A DNA stretch of 64,000 nt from CAYWKS01 sp964458935 (GTDB lineage: Bacteria > Planctomycetota > Phycisphaerae > Phycisphaerales > Zrk34). Both the position numbers and the translations under genes were made by a program. The stretch is taken from positions 107,709 to 171,708 of the forward strand of contig CAYWKS010000003.1 in the NCBI GenBank assembly GCA_964458935.1, read 5' to 3'. Below, piece after piece: positions 27,367 to 35,834 of this stretch. Numbering within the stretch: position 1 is the first letter of the stretch; every line of letters starts with the position of its first letter. A model generated the notes under the pieces. The model was not told the origin of the DNA. It did not search any database and saw nothing but the letters and a program-made list of their open reading frames with translations.

Positions 27367-29204
27367 GCAATGAGCCGATGACCGAAGATCAGCAGAACTA
27401 CCTTGCGGGTTTTGTGACGGGCGCGGATACCGGGCGGTCGCTTCGCGGGCTGCCGACGTTCGCCGGAGCGTTGAACGAACTCGTCGGCAAGCCCACCGAC
27501 CTGACGGTGGGCGCGACCGCCGCACCCACCGGACCCGACGCCCTGCATCACGAGGCGTGGCAGTCCGCCGAGGCCGATGGCCGCAAGCTCTGCAAGGAAG
27601 AGAAGGCCAAGCGTGACAAGAACGCCCTGGACATGTGGACGCAGATGCAGGAAGACGCGCGAGCGGCCCAGTACCCCAAGGGCACCGACGTGTTTCTCTA
27701 CAAGTTCCACGGGTTGTTCTACGTGTCCCCGGCGCAGGATTCATACATGTGCCGGCTGCGATTCCCCGGCGGCCGGCTCAGCAGTCACCAAGCCCGCGGC
27801 GTCGCCGATCTCGCCGACACCTACGGCGGCGGTTACACCCATGTGACCACCCGCGCCAACCTTCAGATCCGGGAGATCGGCGCGAGCGACGGCATCCATG
27901 TGCTCACGGGGCTGCAGGACTTGGGCATCGTCAGCCGAGGCTCCGGCGGCGACAACATCCGAAACGTCACCGCCAGCCCCACCGCCGGCATCGATCCCCA
28001 GGAGATCATCGATACCTACCCGCTGGCGCGGGAGATGCACCATCACATCATGAACCACCGGGAGATGTACGGCCTGCCCCGTAAGTTCAACATCGCCTTC
28101 GACGGCGGCGGGCGCGTCAGCAGTGTGGCCGACACGAACGACATCGGCTTCATGGCCGTGCGCCTGCCCGAGGCCGCGGCCACCGACGACGCGCCCGCGG
28201 GCGTCTATTTCCGGCTGGAACTCGGCGGCATCACCGGACACCAGGATTTCTCCCGTGACACCGGCGTGCTGCTCACCCCCGAACAGTGCGTCCCCGCCGC
28301 AACCGCGATCGTCAAGACGTTCATCCAACACGGCAACCGCACCGATCGCAAGAAGGCGCGGCTGAAGTACCTGCTCGACGACTGGGGGGTCGAGAAACTC
28401 CTCGAACGTGCGGAAGAGCACCTGCCGTTCAGGTGGCGTCGTGTGCCGCTCGATCGGTGTCAGCAGCGCGGCCCGGTCGACCGCCTCGGTCACATGGCCG
28501 CCCATCCCCAGAAGCAGCAAGGCCGCCACTACCTGGGCGTCGTGCTTCCCGTCGGCAAACTGACCACGCAGCAGATGCGAGGTCTGGCGGAGGTCGCCGA
28601 TCGGTTCGGGTCCGGGTGTATTCGGCTGACGGTCTGGCAGAACCTTTTGATCAGCGACATCGCCGAAGCCGACCTCGACCCGGCCCAAGCCGCCATCGAA
28701 GAACTGGGATTGACCTGGCGGACCAACAGCTTCCGCGCGGGCCTCGTGGCCTGCACGGGCAACACCGGCTGCAAGTTCTCCGCCTCCGACACCAAGGGCC
28801 ACGCCATGCAGATCGCCGAGCACCTCGAGCGGACGCTCGACATCGATCGGCCGCTGAACATCCATCTGACCGGCTGTCGTCACTCGTGCGCCCAGCACTA
28901 CATCGGCGACATCGGCCTGCTCGGGGCGAGCGTGTCGCAGGACGATGACATGGTCGAGGGCTATCACATCTATGTCGGCGGGGGCGTGGGCGACGAACAG
29001 GCGATCGGGCGCGAGGTCTATCGCGACGTCACCGCGGATAAGGCGCCCATCGCCATAGAGGCCATGGTGCGCACGTACCTCGATGAGCGTGATGCCGACG
29101 AGTCGTTCCACGCGTTCACGCAGCGCTTCGAGGTGGAAGCGCTCACCGGCATGTACGCCGCACGCTGGCCCGAAGGATTCCGCATCGAAGGAGGCCCCAC
29201 GTGA
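27363..29204 (+). CDS. nirA: Siroheme nitrite reductase (NirA-type)
   Basis: A 613-residue member of the nitrite/sulfite reductase family, with two ferredoxin-like half domains (first at about 130-190, second at about 380-440) and two siroheme/[4Fe-4S] domains. The cluster ligands are CTGNTGC (Cys 464, 470) and CRHSC (Cys 505, 509). It reduces nitrite to ammonium with six electrons. The operon makes nitrite rather than sulfite the likely substrate. About 100 extra N-terminal residues precede the core. It overlaps the following flavoprotein gene by 4 bp, which suggests a dedicated electron donor. Confidence 0.9.
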   Translation: MSNEPMTEDQQNYLAGFVTGADTGRSLRGLPTFAGALNELVGKPTDLTVGATAAPTGPDALHHEAWQSAEADGRKLCKEEKAKRDKNALDMWTQMQEDARAAQYPKGTDVFLYKFHGLFYVSPAQDSYMCRLRFPGGRLSSHQARGVADLADTYGGGYTHVTTRANLQIREIGASDGIHVLTGLQDLGIVSRGSGGDNIRNVTASPTAGIDPQEIIDTYPLAREMHHHIMNHREMYGLPRKFNIAFDGGGRVSSVADTNDIGFMAVRLPEAAATDDAPAGVYFRLELGGITGHQDFSRDTGVLLTPEQCVPAATAIVKTFIQHGNRTDRKKARLKYLLDDWGVEKLLERAEEHLPFRWRRVPLDRCQQRGPVDRLGHMAAHPQKQQGRHYLGVVLPVGKLTTQQMRGLAEVADRFGSGCIRLTVWQNLLISDIAEADLDPAQAAIEELGLTWRTNSFRAGLVACTGNTGCKFSASDTKGHAMQIAEHLERTLDIDRPLNIHLTGCRHSCAQHYIGDIGLLGASVSQDDDMVEGYHIYVGGGVGDEQAIGREVYRDVTADKAPIAIEAMVRTYLDERDADESFHAFTQRFEVEALTGMYAARWPEGFRIEGGPT

Positions 29205-30883
29205 GTGTCCCCATCATTCCGGAAAGCGCCCCGTTCACCCCGTCGCAGCGCGCGTGGTTGAACGGATTCTTTGCCGGCCTGCTGAACATCGATCCGCGGG
29301 CGGCCGCGCAGACCGACGCGCCCGCCGACCCCGCCGCAGCGGCGCCGGCTCCCGACACGGCCGCGGCCGATGATATCGACCCCGACGATCCCCCCTGGCA
29401 CGACTCCACGCTCTCGCTCGATGAGCGGCTTGAGATCGCGGGGGAACGACCGCTCGACGACCGGTTGATGGCCGCGATGGCGCAGCTCGACTGCGGGGCG
29501 TGCGGCTACCTCTGTCGCACCTACTCCAAGGCGATCGCGGACGGTTCAGAGACCGACCTCACCCGCTGCGTCCCCGGCGGCAAGCAGACCGCGAAAACCC
29601 TGAAGAAGCTCGTCAAGCTCAACGTCAGCGCCGGTTCGGGAGAACCGGCGACCGCCCCGGCGTCCGCGGGCGGCAACGGCAGCGTCGCGGTGCGGCAGAA
29701 GCACAGCGGTGGGGAATCCGCCCACGGACGCATCTCGGTCGCCGATTCGCCGCCGCTCAGCTACGACCGCGGCAATCCGTTCCCGGCCCCGGTGCTCGCC
29801 GTGAAGAAACTCAATGGCGAAGGGTCGGCCAAGGACACCCGCTTCGTGGCGTTTGACCTCGAAGGCAGCGGCCTGACCTACCGCACCGGCGACGCGCTCG
29901 GGGTCTACCCCGAAAACTGCTTCGAGCAGGTCAGGTCGCTCGTCCGGCAGACCGGACTGACCGGCGGCGAAACGGTCGACATCGATGGCAAGCCGGTCAG
30001 TCTCTCCGAGGCTTTCGTGCGCCACTGCGACATCGTGACCCCCTCGGACGAACTGATCGAAGCGCTGATCTCCGCCGCGGGCGATGACGCTGAACGCGGG
30101 CACCTCGGCGAGCTCCTCGAAGACAACGAAGTGCCGGGCCTCGTCGAAGAGCCACGCATCATCGACATCCTCGCCCGGTTCAGATCGGCGCGACTCGACG
30201 CGCAGACGCTCGTCTCTTGCATGGATCGACTGCAGCCGCGGCTGTACTCGATCAGCTCCTCGCCGAGTCTGTTCCCCGGCGAGGTGCACCTGACGGTCGG
30301 GGTGGTGCGTTATGAGATGGACGGCCAGTCGCGGAAGGGCGTCGCCTCCACGTTTCTCGCCGAGCGCGTGCTCACGCAGCAACCCGTGCGCATCTTCGTT
30401 CAGCCCGCGCACGCCTTCGCGCCGCCGACGGACCCCGATGCGCCGATGATCATGGTGGGACCGGGCACGGGCATCGCACCGTTCCGCGCATTCCTGCAGG
30501 AACGTGAAGCCGCGGGCGCGGGCGGCCGCAACTGGCTGTTCTTCGGCGACCAGCGCGAGGCCACCGACTACCTCTACCGCGACGAGTTCAACGCCTGGCA
30601 CGACCGTGGCCTGCTCACCCGCATCGACACCGCCTTCAGCCGCGACCAGCAAGAGAAGGTCTACGTCCAGCACCGCCTACTCGAGCACGGCGATGAGGTC
30701 TGGGCGTGGCTGCAGGACGGCGCCCATTTCTACGTCTGCGGTGACGCGACGCGCATGGCCAAAGACGTGGACGATGCCCTGCTCCAGGTCATCCAGCGGC
30801 ACGGCGGGCTGACTGACGACCGGGCCAAGCAGTTCGTCAAGCAACTCGTCGACACGGACCGTTACCAGCGTGATGTCTACTGA
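29201..30883 (+). CDS. CysJ-like FAD/NAD(P)H reductase with N-terminal Fe-S domain
   Basis: A 560-residue protein starting at GTG. Residues 95-130 carry a CGACGYLC motif with Cys 98, 101, 105 and 123 followed by PGGKQT, the pattern of a small [4Fe-4S] domain (PF04060-like). From about 190 it is a sulfite-reductase/P450-reductase-type FAD domain (YRTGDALGVYPEN, RLYSISSSP for FAD binding) and a NAD(P)H domain (VGPGTGIAPFRAFLQE, near-C-terminal HFYVCGDA). The flavodoxin domain of CysJ is absent and the Fe-S domain takes its place. It probably passes NAD(P)H electrons to NirA and perhaps to nitrate reductase. Last gene of the operon. Confidence 0.85.
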   Translation: MSVPIIPESAPFTPSQRAWLNGFFAGLLNIDPRAAAQTDAPADPAAAAPAPDTAAADDIDPDDPPWHDSTLSLDERLEIAGERPLDDRLMAAMAQLDCGACGYLCRTYSKAIADGSETDLTRCVPGGKQTAKTLKKLVKLNVSAGSGEPATAPASAGGNGSVAVRQKHSGGESAHGRISVADSPPLSYDRGNPFPAPVLAVKKLNGEGSAKDTRFVAFDLEGSGLTYRTGDALGVYPENCFEQVRSLVRQTGLTGGETVDIDGKPVSLSEAFVRHCDIVTPSDELIEALISAAGDDAERGHLGELLEDNEVPGLVEEPRIIDILARFRSARLDAQTLVSCMDRLQPRLYSISSSPSLFPGEVHLTVGVVRYEMDGQSRKGVASTFLAERVLTQQPVRIFVQPAHAFAPPTDPDAPMIMVGPGTGIAPFRAFLQEREAAGAGGRNWLFFGDQREATDYLYRDEFNAWHDRGLLTRIDTAFSRDQQEKVYVQHRLLEHGDEVWAWLQDGAHFYVCGDATRMAKDVDDALLQVIQRHGGLTDDRAKQFVKQLVDTDRYQRDVY

Positions 30884-30885
30884 GG

Positions 30886-30909
30886 CGGCGGCCGTCAAGC
30901 CGGCCGCTG
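30886..30909 (+). terminator. Hairpin after the nitrate operon
   Basis: Three bases after the stop codon, a 9-bp stem (with one G-U pair) closes the hexaloop TCAAGC. No T-run follows, so termination or 3'-end stabilisation is plausible but not certain. Confidence 0.4.
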
Positions 30910-31009
30910 ACACATGCCGACACGCCGTCTCATGGGTGATCCGGGAAGGCTCACCGGTTGCTCCGAGGGGCCCGATCGCGGGTGCCGGATGCCGGGATGC
31001 CGGGCGGCT

Positions 31010-31038
31010 TTGTCGATGTCGCCGGGGGCCGCTACGAT
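31010..31038 (+). promoter_or_regulatory. Sigma70-type promoter of gatC, probably leaderless
   Basis: TTGTCG (31010-31015) and TACGAT (31033-31038) are 17 bp apart. The ATG is only 9 nt after the -10, so the transcript would begin about 3 nt or fewer before the start codon, and no Shine-Dalgarno sequence is present. Confidence 0.55.
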
Positions 31039-31047
31039 ACGCTCGCC

Positions 31048-31356
31048 ATGAGCGAGAAACTGACCGATGACCAGGTGCGGCACGTCGCGAAACTCAGTCG
31101 GCTGAAGCTCGACGAGGCGCGGATCCATTACTTCGCCGAACAGTTGTCCGGGGTGCTGGGGTACGTGGACAAGCTGAGCGAGCCCAACGTCGAGGGCGTG
31201 GAGCCGATGGCGCACCCGACGGCGATGACCAACCGATTCCGGGCCGACGAGCCGGCGGAGGGCATGGCCGTCGACGCGGCGCTGGCGAACGCGCCGGCGG
31301 CGGACCGGCCGTTCTTCAAGGTCCCGCGCGTGCTCGGCGACGGGCCGAGTGCGTAA
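31048..31356 (+). CDS. gatC: Asp-tRNA(Asn)/Glu-tRNA(Gln) amidotransferase subunit C
   Basis: A 102-residue GatC. The family pattern is clear: DDQVRHVAKLSRLKLDE at the start, NVEGVEPMAHPT in the middle, and the terminal FFKVPRVL. GatC ties GatA to GatB in the complex that makes Gln-tRNA(Gln) and/or Asn-tRNA(Asn) by transamidation. The ATG at 31048 is chosen because upstream frame is not GatC-like. gatA follows 3 bp later; gatB is not in the window. Confidence 0.93.
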   Translation: MSEKLTDDQVRHVAKLSRLKLDEARIHYFAEQLSGVLGYVDKLSEPNVEGVEPMAHPTAMTNRFRADEPAEGMAVDAALANAPAADRPFFKVPRVLGDGPSA

Positions 31357-31359
31357 GCC

Positions 31360-32868
31360 ATGAGTATCGACGTCACGCAACAGACGCTGTGTTCGATCCG
31401 CGACGCGATCGCGTCGGGGGCGATGTCGTCGCTGGAGGTGACGCGGGCGTACCTTCAGCGGATCGAGCAACTGGACCCGACGATCCGCGCGTACAACCAG
31501 GTGTTCGGCGAGCGGGCCGAGTCACAGGCCCGCGCGGTGGACGAGGGCCGGACCACCGGTCCGCTGGCCGGCGTGCCGATCGCGCTGAAGGACAACCTGT
31601 GCACGACGTACGGCCGCACGACCTGTTCATCGAAGATGCTCGAGACGTTCGAGGCGCCGTACAACGCGACGGTCGTGGAGCGGCTGGAGGCGGCGGGCGC
31701 GGTGGTGCTCGGCAAGACCAACCTCGACGAGTTCGCGATGGGCTCGAGCACGGAGAACAGCGCGTTCGGCGCGTCGCGGAACCCGTGGGATGTCAAGCGT
31801 GTGCCGGGCGGGTCGTCCGGCGGCAGCGCCGCGGCGGTCGCGGCCGACCTGTGCGCCGCGGCGCTGGGCTCGGACACCGGCGGGTCGATCCGCCAGCCCG
31901 CGGCGTTCTGCGGCATCGTCGGCGTCAAGCCGACTTACGGCCTGGTCAGCCGTTTCGGCCTGGTCGCGTTCGCCAGCTCGCTGGACCAGATCGGCCCGAT
32001 GACGCGTGACGCGGCCGACGCCGCGGCGCTGCTGGACGTGATCGCCGGCCCGGACGACCGCGACTCGACCTGCGCCGACGCCGCGACCCGCGGCGGGCCG
32101 GCCGGCTACGCCGCCCAGCTCGACGCCCCGTGCGACGAGCTGCGGATCGGCATCGCCCGCCAGTACCAGGGCGGCGGCAACGACCCGGCGGTCACCGACA
32201 TGATGCAGCGGATGGTCGGGCTGCTGGAATCGCAACTGGGCGCGACGGTCGTCGAGGTGGACCTGCCGCACACGGAATACGGCCTGCCTTGCTATTACAT
32301 CGTCGCGCCGGCCGAGGCGTCGAGCAATCTCGCGCGCTACGACGGGGTGCACTACGGGCATCGCGCCGCCGACCCGGCGGACCTGATCGACCTGTACGCC
32401 GCGAGCCGCGCCGAGGGCTTCGGCGAGGAGGTCCAGCGTCGGATCATGCTGGGCACTTACGCGCTGAGCAGCGGGTACTACGACGCCTATTACCTGCGCG
32501 CGTTGAAAGTGCGGCGACTGATCCTGGACGATTTCACCAAGGCGTTTGGCGCATCGGCGGGCGTGGACGCGATCCTGTGCCCGACGACGCCGACACCGGC
32601 GTTCTGCCTTGATGAGAAATGCGGCGACCCGCTGTCGATGTACCTTAGCGACGTGTACACGGTGCCGGCGTCGATGGCGGGGATCGCGGGGCTGAGCCTG
32701 CCGGCGGGTTTTGCCCAGGTCGCCGGTGCGTCGCTCCCGCTGGGGGTGCAGCTCCTGGGCCCGACGTTCAGCGAGTCGAAACTGCTTCGGATCGCGCGGA
32801 TGCTCGAGGCGGCCTCGCCGGCGTCGTGGCGCCAGAAGCGTCCGGCGCTGACCGCGGCGACCGGGTAG
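31360..32868 (+). CDS. gatA: Asp-tRNA(Asn)/Glu-tRNA(Gln) amidotransferase subunit A
   Basis: A 502-residue amidase-signature enzyme that releases ammonia from glutamine for the transamidosome. The catalytic Lys lies in PIALKDNLCT, the Ser pair in PGGSSGGSAAAVAA and DTGGSIRQPA, giving the Ser-cisSer-Lys triad. The C-terminal region with TPTPAFCLDEKCGDPLSMYL and LPLGVQLLGPTFSE is typical of GatA. Length is normal. Confidence 0.96.
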   Translation: MSIDVTQQTLCSIRDAIASGAMSSLEVTRAYLQRIEQLDPTIRAYNQVFGERAESQARAVDEGRTTGPLAGVPIALKDNLCTTYGRTTCSSKMLETFEAPYNATVVERLEAAGAVVLGKTNLDEFAMGSSTENSAFGASRNPWDVKRVPGGSSGGSAAAVAADLCAAALGSDTGGSIRQPAAFCGIVGVKPTYGLVSRFGLVAFASSLDQIGPMTRDAADAAALLDVIAGPDDRDSTCADAATRGGPAGYAAQLDAPCDELRIGIARQYQGGGNDPAVTDMMQRMVGLLESQLGATVVEVDLPHTEYGLPCYYIVAPAEASSNLARYDGVHYGHRAADPADLIDLYAASRAEGFGEEVQRRIMLGTYALSSGYYDAYYLRALKVRRLILDDFTKAFGASAGVDAILCPTTPTPAFCLDEKCGDPLSMYLSDVYTVPASMAGIAGLSLPAGFAQVAGASLPLGVQLLGPTFSESKLLRIARMLEAASPASWRQKRPALTAATG

Positions 32869-32966
32869 CCCGCGGCGGCTTCGATTTGCAATTCCATGTC
32901 ATCGCGGTTCTTGCGGAACGATCTCGCGGAAATTCAGAAAAGATTGTTAAAAATGTGAGCGGGCCC

Positions 32967-32995
32967 TTGAACCGGCGATGTTAAACTAGTAAAAA
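32967..32995 (+). promoter_or_regulatory. Sigma70-type promoter of a candidate small RNA
   Basis: TTGAAC (32967-32972) and TAAAAA (32990-32995) are 17 bp apart, in an unusually AT-rich patch with runs of A just upstream (32946-32953). The only ATG close behind it (32995) is followed one codon later by TAG, so this promoter does not serve a protein gene. Confidence 0.55.
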
Positions 32996-33001
32996 TGCCT
33001 T

Positions 33002-33149
33002 AGGTTCAGGTGGGATTCCCAGCTCGCAGGAGACGTCCCCGAAGTTGTTCGAAAAATTGGCCCTAACAATCACGTAGGGCCGATCTCTTACTTTAGATCA
33101 TCTTTCTCCCCTCCGCCCCGTTAGCGCCTTGCGTGCTAGCGGGGTTTTT
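33002..33149 (+). ncRNA. Candidate small noncoding RNA between gatA and glyA
   Basis: A stretch of about 150 nt that is more AT-rich than its surroundings has a promoter in front, two hairpins in its 3' half (33059-33081, GGCCCTA/TAGGGCC with a 9-nt loop; 33082-33099, GATCT/AGATC with an 8-nt loop) and an intrinsic terminator at its end. No reading frame of useful length is present. It lies between convergent genes, so it is not a leader. It does not show RNase P, tmRNA or SRP RNA signatures; a 6S-like RNA cannot be excluded. The 5' end is set from promoter spacing. Confidence 0.55.
33116..33149 (+). terminator. Intrinsic terminator of the candidate small RNA
   Basis: CCCCGTTAGC (33116-33125) pairs with GCTAGCGGGG (33135-33144), 10 bp with one G-U pair and a 9-nt loop, followed directly by TTTTTCTC. 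It is one-directional: the minus strand has no T-run after the stem. It is the best factor-independent terminator noticed in the window. Confidence 0.85.
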
Positions 33150-33265
33150 CTCGGGCCTTGGGCATGCGGAGCACGCTCTTGACGCCCATCGCAGCCGCAG
33201 CCCGACCCTTACGGCGGCCCCGACGGGCGACCGGCTGCTACTTGGAGCTTAAGGGAGCGGGAACC

Positions 33266-34579
33266 TCAGTGCGGCATGGGGAACGCGCGGCAGAGGTCGA
33301 CGACTTCACCGCGGACCTCGTTGGCCGTGCCCGCGTCGCCGCCGGAGGTGAGCACGCGGTCGATCATATCGACGACCTGGCCCATCTGCTCGGGCCCGAG
33401 CCCGCGGGTGGTCAAGGCGGCCGTGCCCAGCCGCACCCCCGACGTGACGAAGGGGCTGCGCTGCTCGTTGGGCACGGTGTTCTTGTTGGTGATGATGCCG
33501 GCGTCTTCGAGCCACTGGGCGGCGACCTTGCCGGTCAATTCCTGGTCGCCGGAGAGTTGGCTGACGGCGTCACCCTTGCGCAGGTCCATGAGCACGAGGT
33601 GGTTGTCCGTGCCGTTGGACGAGAGGTGCCAGCCGCGCTCGCTCAGGCCCTGAGCCAGCGCCTGAGCGTTGGCGACGACCTGGTGAGCGTAGGTCTTGAA
33701 CTCGTCCTTGAGGGCCTCGCCGAAGCTGACCGCCTTGCCGGCGACGATGTGCATGAGCGGGCCACCCTGCGTGCCGGGGAACACCGCCTTGTCGAACTTC
33801 TTGGCCAGCTCTTCGTCGTTGGTCATGATCAGCCCACCGCGCGGCCCGCGGAGGGTCTTGTGCGTGGTCGTGGTGACCACGTCGCAGTGCGGGAACGGCG
33901 AGGGGTGCGCCCCGCCGGCGACCAGGCCGGCGATGTGCGCGATGTCCGCCATCAGCAGCGCCCCGCAGTCGTCGGCGATCTTGCGGAATCGCTCGAAGTC
34001 GATCGTCCGCGGGTACGCCGAGTAACCGCACATGAGCAGCTTCGGCTTGTGCTCCCGGCACAGCGCCTCGACCGCGTCGTAGTCGATGTGGCCGTAGTTG
34101 TCCTTCGACTCGTCGCTGACCAGCGGGTAGTGGACCGGGTTGAACCACTTGCCCGAGAGGTTGACCGGCGAGCCGTGCGTGAGGTGCCCGCCCTCGGAGA
34201 GCACGATCGAGGCGAACGTGTCGCCGGGCTCGAGCAGCGCGAAAAACACCGCGAGGTTGGCGTTGGCGCCCGAGTGCGGCTGGACATTGGCGAAACGGCA
34301 GTTGAACAGCTCGCACGCCCGGTCGATCGCGATCCGCTCCACGTCGTCGTAGAACCGGCAGCCCGAGTAGTAGCGCTTGCCGGGATAGCCTTCACAGTAC
34401 TTGTTGGTCAGGCAGGAGCCGACCGCGGCCATCACGGCCGGCGAGGTGTGATTCTCGCTGGCGATCATCTCCAGGGTGCTGTCCTGGCGCTCCTGCTCGG
34501 CGCTGATCAGACGCCAGACATCGGGGTCCGACTGCTGAAGGGTGGCGGCGGTGGCCAGGACCGAGGCATCTGAGCTCAT
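33266..34579 (-). CDS. glyA: Serine hydroxymethyltransferase
   Basis: A 437-residue PLP enzyme interconverting serine and glycine with tetrahydrofolate. Family marks are [39 protein letters not shown]-type [14 protein letters not shown] and the PLP-lysine site [15 protein letters not shown]. The ATG at 34579 is preceded by AGGAG 11 nt upstream; frame beyond it runs through the promoter. It is divergent from the metal transporter and ends about 115 bp from the small-RNA terminator. Confidence 0.97.
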   Translation of the reverse strand: MSSDASVLATAATLQQSDPDVWRLISAEQERQDSTLEMIASENHTSPAVMAAVGSCLTNKYCEGYPGKRYYSGCRFYDDVERIAIDRACELFNCRFANVQPHSGANANLAVFFALLEPGDTFASIVLSEGGHLTHGSPVNLSGKWFNPVHYPLVSDESKDNYGHIDYDAVEALCREHKPKLLMCGYSAYPRTIDFERFRKIADDCGALLMADIAHIAGLVAGGAHPSPFPHCDVVTTTTHKTLRGPRGGLIMTNDEELAKKFDKAVFPGTQGGPLMHIVAGKAVSFGEALKDEFKTYAHQVVANAQALAQGLSERGWHLSSNGTDNHLVLMDLRKGDAVSQLSGDQELTGKVAAQWLEDAGIITNKNTVPNEQRSPFVTSGVRLGTAALTTRGLGPEQMGQVVDMIDRVLTSGGDAGTANEVRGEVVDLCRAFPMPH

Positions 34580-34619
34580 ATCGTGTAAATCTCCTGATTG
34601 AGGTTTCCGGAGGCGTTGC

Positions 34620-34648
34620 ATGGTATCGGTCTGGCGGGGCGATAGCAA
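34620..34648 (-). promoter_or_regulatory. Sigma70-type promoter of glyA
   Basis: On the minus strand TTGCTA (34648-34643) and TACCAT (34625-34620) are separated by 17 bp, giving a start near 34613 and a leader of about 34 nt. Spacing and position are good; no regulatory site was recognised. Confidence 0.5.
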
Positions 34649-34680
34649 AGCTCGGCCCCCATTCGGACGACAATCGACTC

Positions 34681-34702
34681 ATAGTTAGGCTTGACGAACT
34701 AT
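34681..34702. promoter_or_regulatory. Inverted repeat overlapping the -35 of the metal ABC operon (candidate operator)
   Basis: ATAGTT (34681-34686) and AACTAT (34697-34702) are perfect inverted repeats with 10 bp between them. The right arm directly follows the -35 hexamer TTGACG, so a protein bound here would block RNA polymerase. The operon encodes a DtxR/MntR-type repressor domain, and repressors of that class bind palindromes of about this size, so self-regulation is a natural hypothesis. Confidence 0.45.
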
Positions 34703-34719
34703 TAATTGCGCCGTAGCAT
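34691..34719 (+). promoter_or_regulatory. Sigma70-type promoter of the metal ABC transporter operon
   Basis: TTGACG (34691-34696) and TAGCAT (34714-34719) with exactly 17 bp between. The predicted start near 34726 leaves a leader of about 80 nt before the ATG at 34805. Confidence 0.6.
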
Positions 34720-34804
34720 AATCGGCGTTCACGGCCTCGCCTGCCACCCCGGCGTCACGCGCCGCGCCGCCGCCCGCCATCCCGCTGCCCGCAAGGAAAC
34801 GCTT

Positions 34805-35827
34805 ATGCTCACCCGCGTTCTGTCTGGAGTCCGGATCGGCCTGCTCGCGATCGTCGGCCTGTCGCTGGCCGGCTGCGGCGGCGGCGCGGCCGACGCCAAC
34901 GACGCCGCAACCGACCCCGGGCCCGACGCCTATCCCTATGCCATTACCACCACGGTCGGCATGATCACCGACATCGTCCGCAATGTCGCCGGCGACCACG
35001 CACGCGTCACCGGCATCATCGGCGAGGGCGTGGACCCCCACCTCTACAAGCCGACCCGCGCCGACGTCGTGCAGATCAACCAGGCCGACGTGGTCTTCTA
35101 CAACGGGCTCATGCTCGAAGGCAAGATGGGCGACGTGCTGGTCCGCGCCGCGCGCCGCGGACAGCCGGTCTACGCCGTGACCGAGCAGATCCTCCAGGAC
35201 GCCAACTACGTCATGACCGACGAGCACGACCTGTACGACCCGCACGTGTGGATGGATGTGCGGGGCTGGTCCCGCGCCGTCGGCGTCGTCGCCGACGCGC
35301 TCGCGGCGTATGACGCGGCACACGCGCCGCTCTATCGGGAAAACGCCCGGCGGTACACCGCGCGCCTCGACGAGCTCGACGCGTACGTGCAGCGTGTGAT
35401 CGGCTCGATCCCCCGCGGCAAGCGGGTGCTCGTGACGGCGCACGACGCGTTCAACTACATGGGCCGCGCCTATGGCCTGGACGTCCGCGGCATCCAGGGC
35501 CTGAGCACCGAATCCGAGGCCGGCGTCCAGGACATCGAAACCCTCGTGCAGTTCCTCGTGGACCGCGACATCCCCGCCGTCTTTGTCGAGACTTCCGTGG
35601 CCGACAAGAACGTCCGCGCCCTCGTCGAAGGCGCCCGCGCCAAGGGCCACAACGTCCGCATCGGCGGCGAGCTGTTCTCCGACGCCATGGGCCCGACCGG
35701 CACCTACGAAGGCACCTACATCGGCATGATCGACCACAACGCCACGACCATCGCCCGCGCCCTCGGTGGCGATCCCCCCCCGCGCGGCTGGCAGGGCCAG
35801 CTCGCCCCTAACCACGACCCGGACTGA
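34805..35827 (+). CDS. Metal (Mn/Zn/Fe) ABC transporter substrate-binding lipoprotein
   Basis: A 340-residue cluster 9 (ZnuA/TroA/PsaA/YtgA) binding protein. It starts with a lipoprotein signal ending in the lipobox LAGC, and AAGGAA lies shortly before the ATG. Metal-ligand motifs are visible: VDPHLYKPT (first His), YDPHVWMD (second His), a late TSVADKNV Glu region and IDHN near the C-terminus. There is no His-rich loop of the kind seen in many ZnuA proteins, which favours Mn or Fe over Zn. First gene of the four-gene operon. Confidence 0.9.
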   Translation: MLTRVLSGVRIGLLAIVGLSLAGCGGGAADANDAATDPGPDAYPYAITTTVGMITDIVRNVAGDHARVTGIIGEGVDPHLYKPTRADVVQINQADVVFYNGLMLEGKMGDVLVRAARRGQPVYAVTEQILQDANYVMTDEHDLYDPHVWMDVRGWSRAVGVVADALAAYDAAHAPLYRENARRYTARLDELDAYVQRVIGSIPRGKRVLVTAHDAFNYMGRAYGLDVRGIQGLSTESEAGVQDIETLVQFLVDRDIPAVFVETSVADKNVRALVEGARAKGHNVRIGGELFSDAMGPTGTYEGTYIGMIDHNATTIARALGGDPPPRGWQGQLAPNHDPD

Positions 35828-35834
35828 CCCTACC

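Noticed and set aside
30886..30909. ANTAR-type hairpin after the nitrate operon
   Set aside because: It has a 6-nt loop, but the loop is TCAAGC, without A at position 1, and it lies downstream of the genes.
33103..33204. Short basic minus-strand frame downstream of glyA
   Set aside because: About 30 codons, no proper start with ribosome-binding site, and it runs into the small-RNA terminator.
33158..34573. Plus-strand open frame of 471 codons opposite glyA
   Set aside because: Antisense shadow of a clearly identified glyA; composition is Val/Arg/Gly-rich without motifs.
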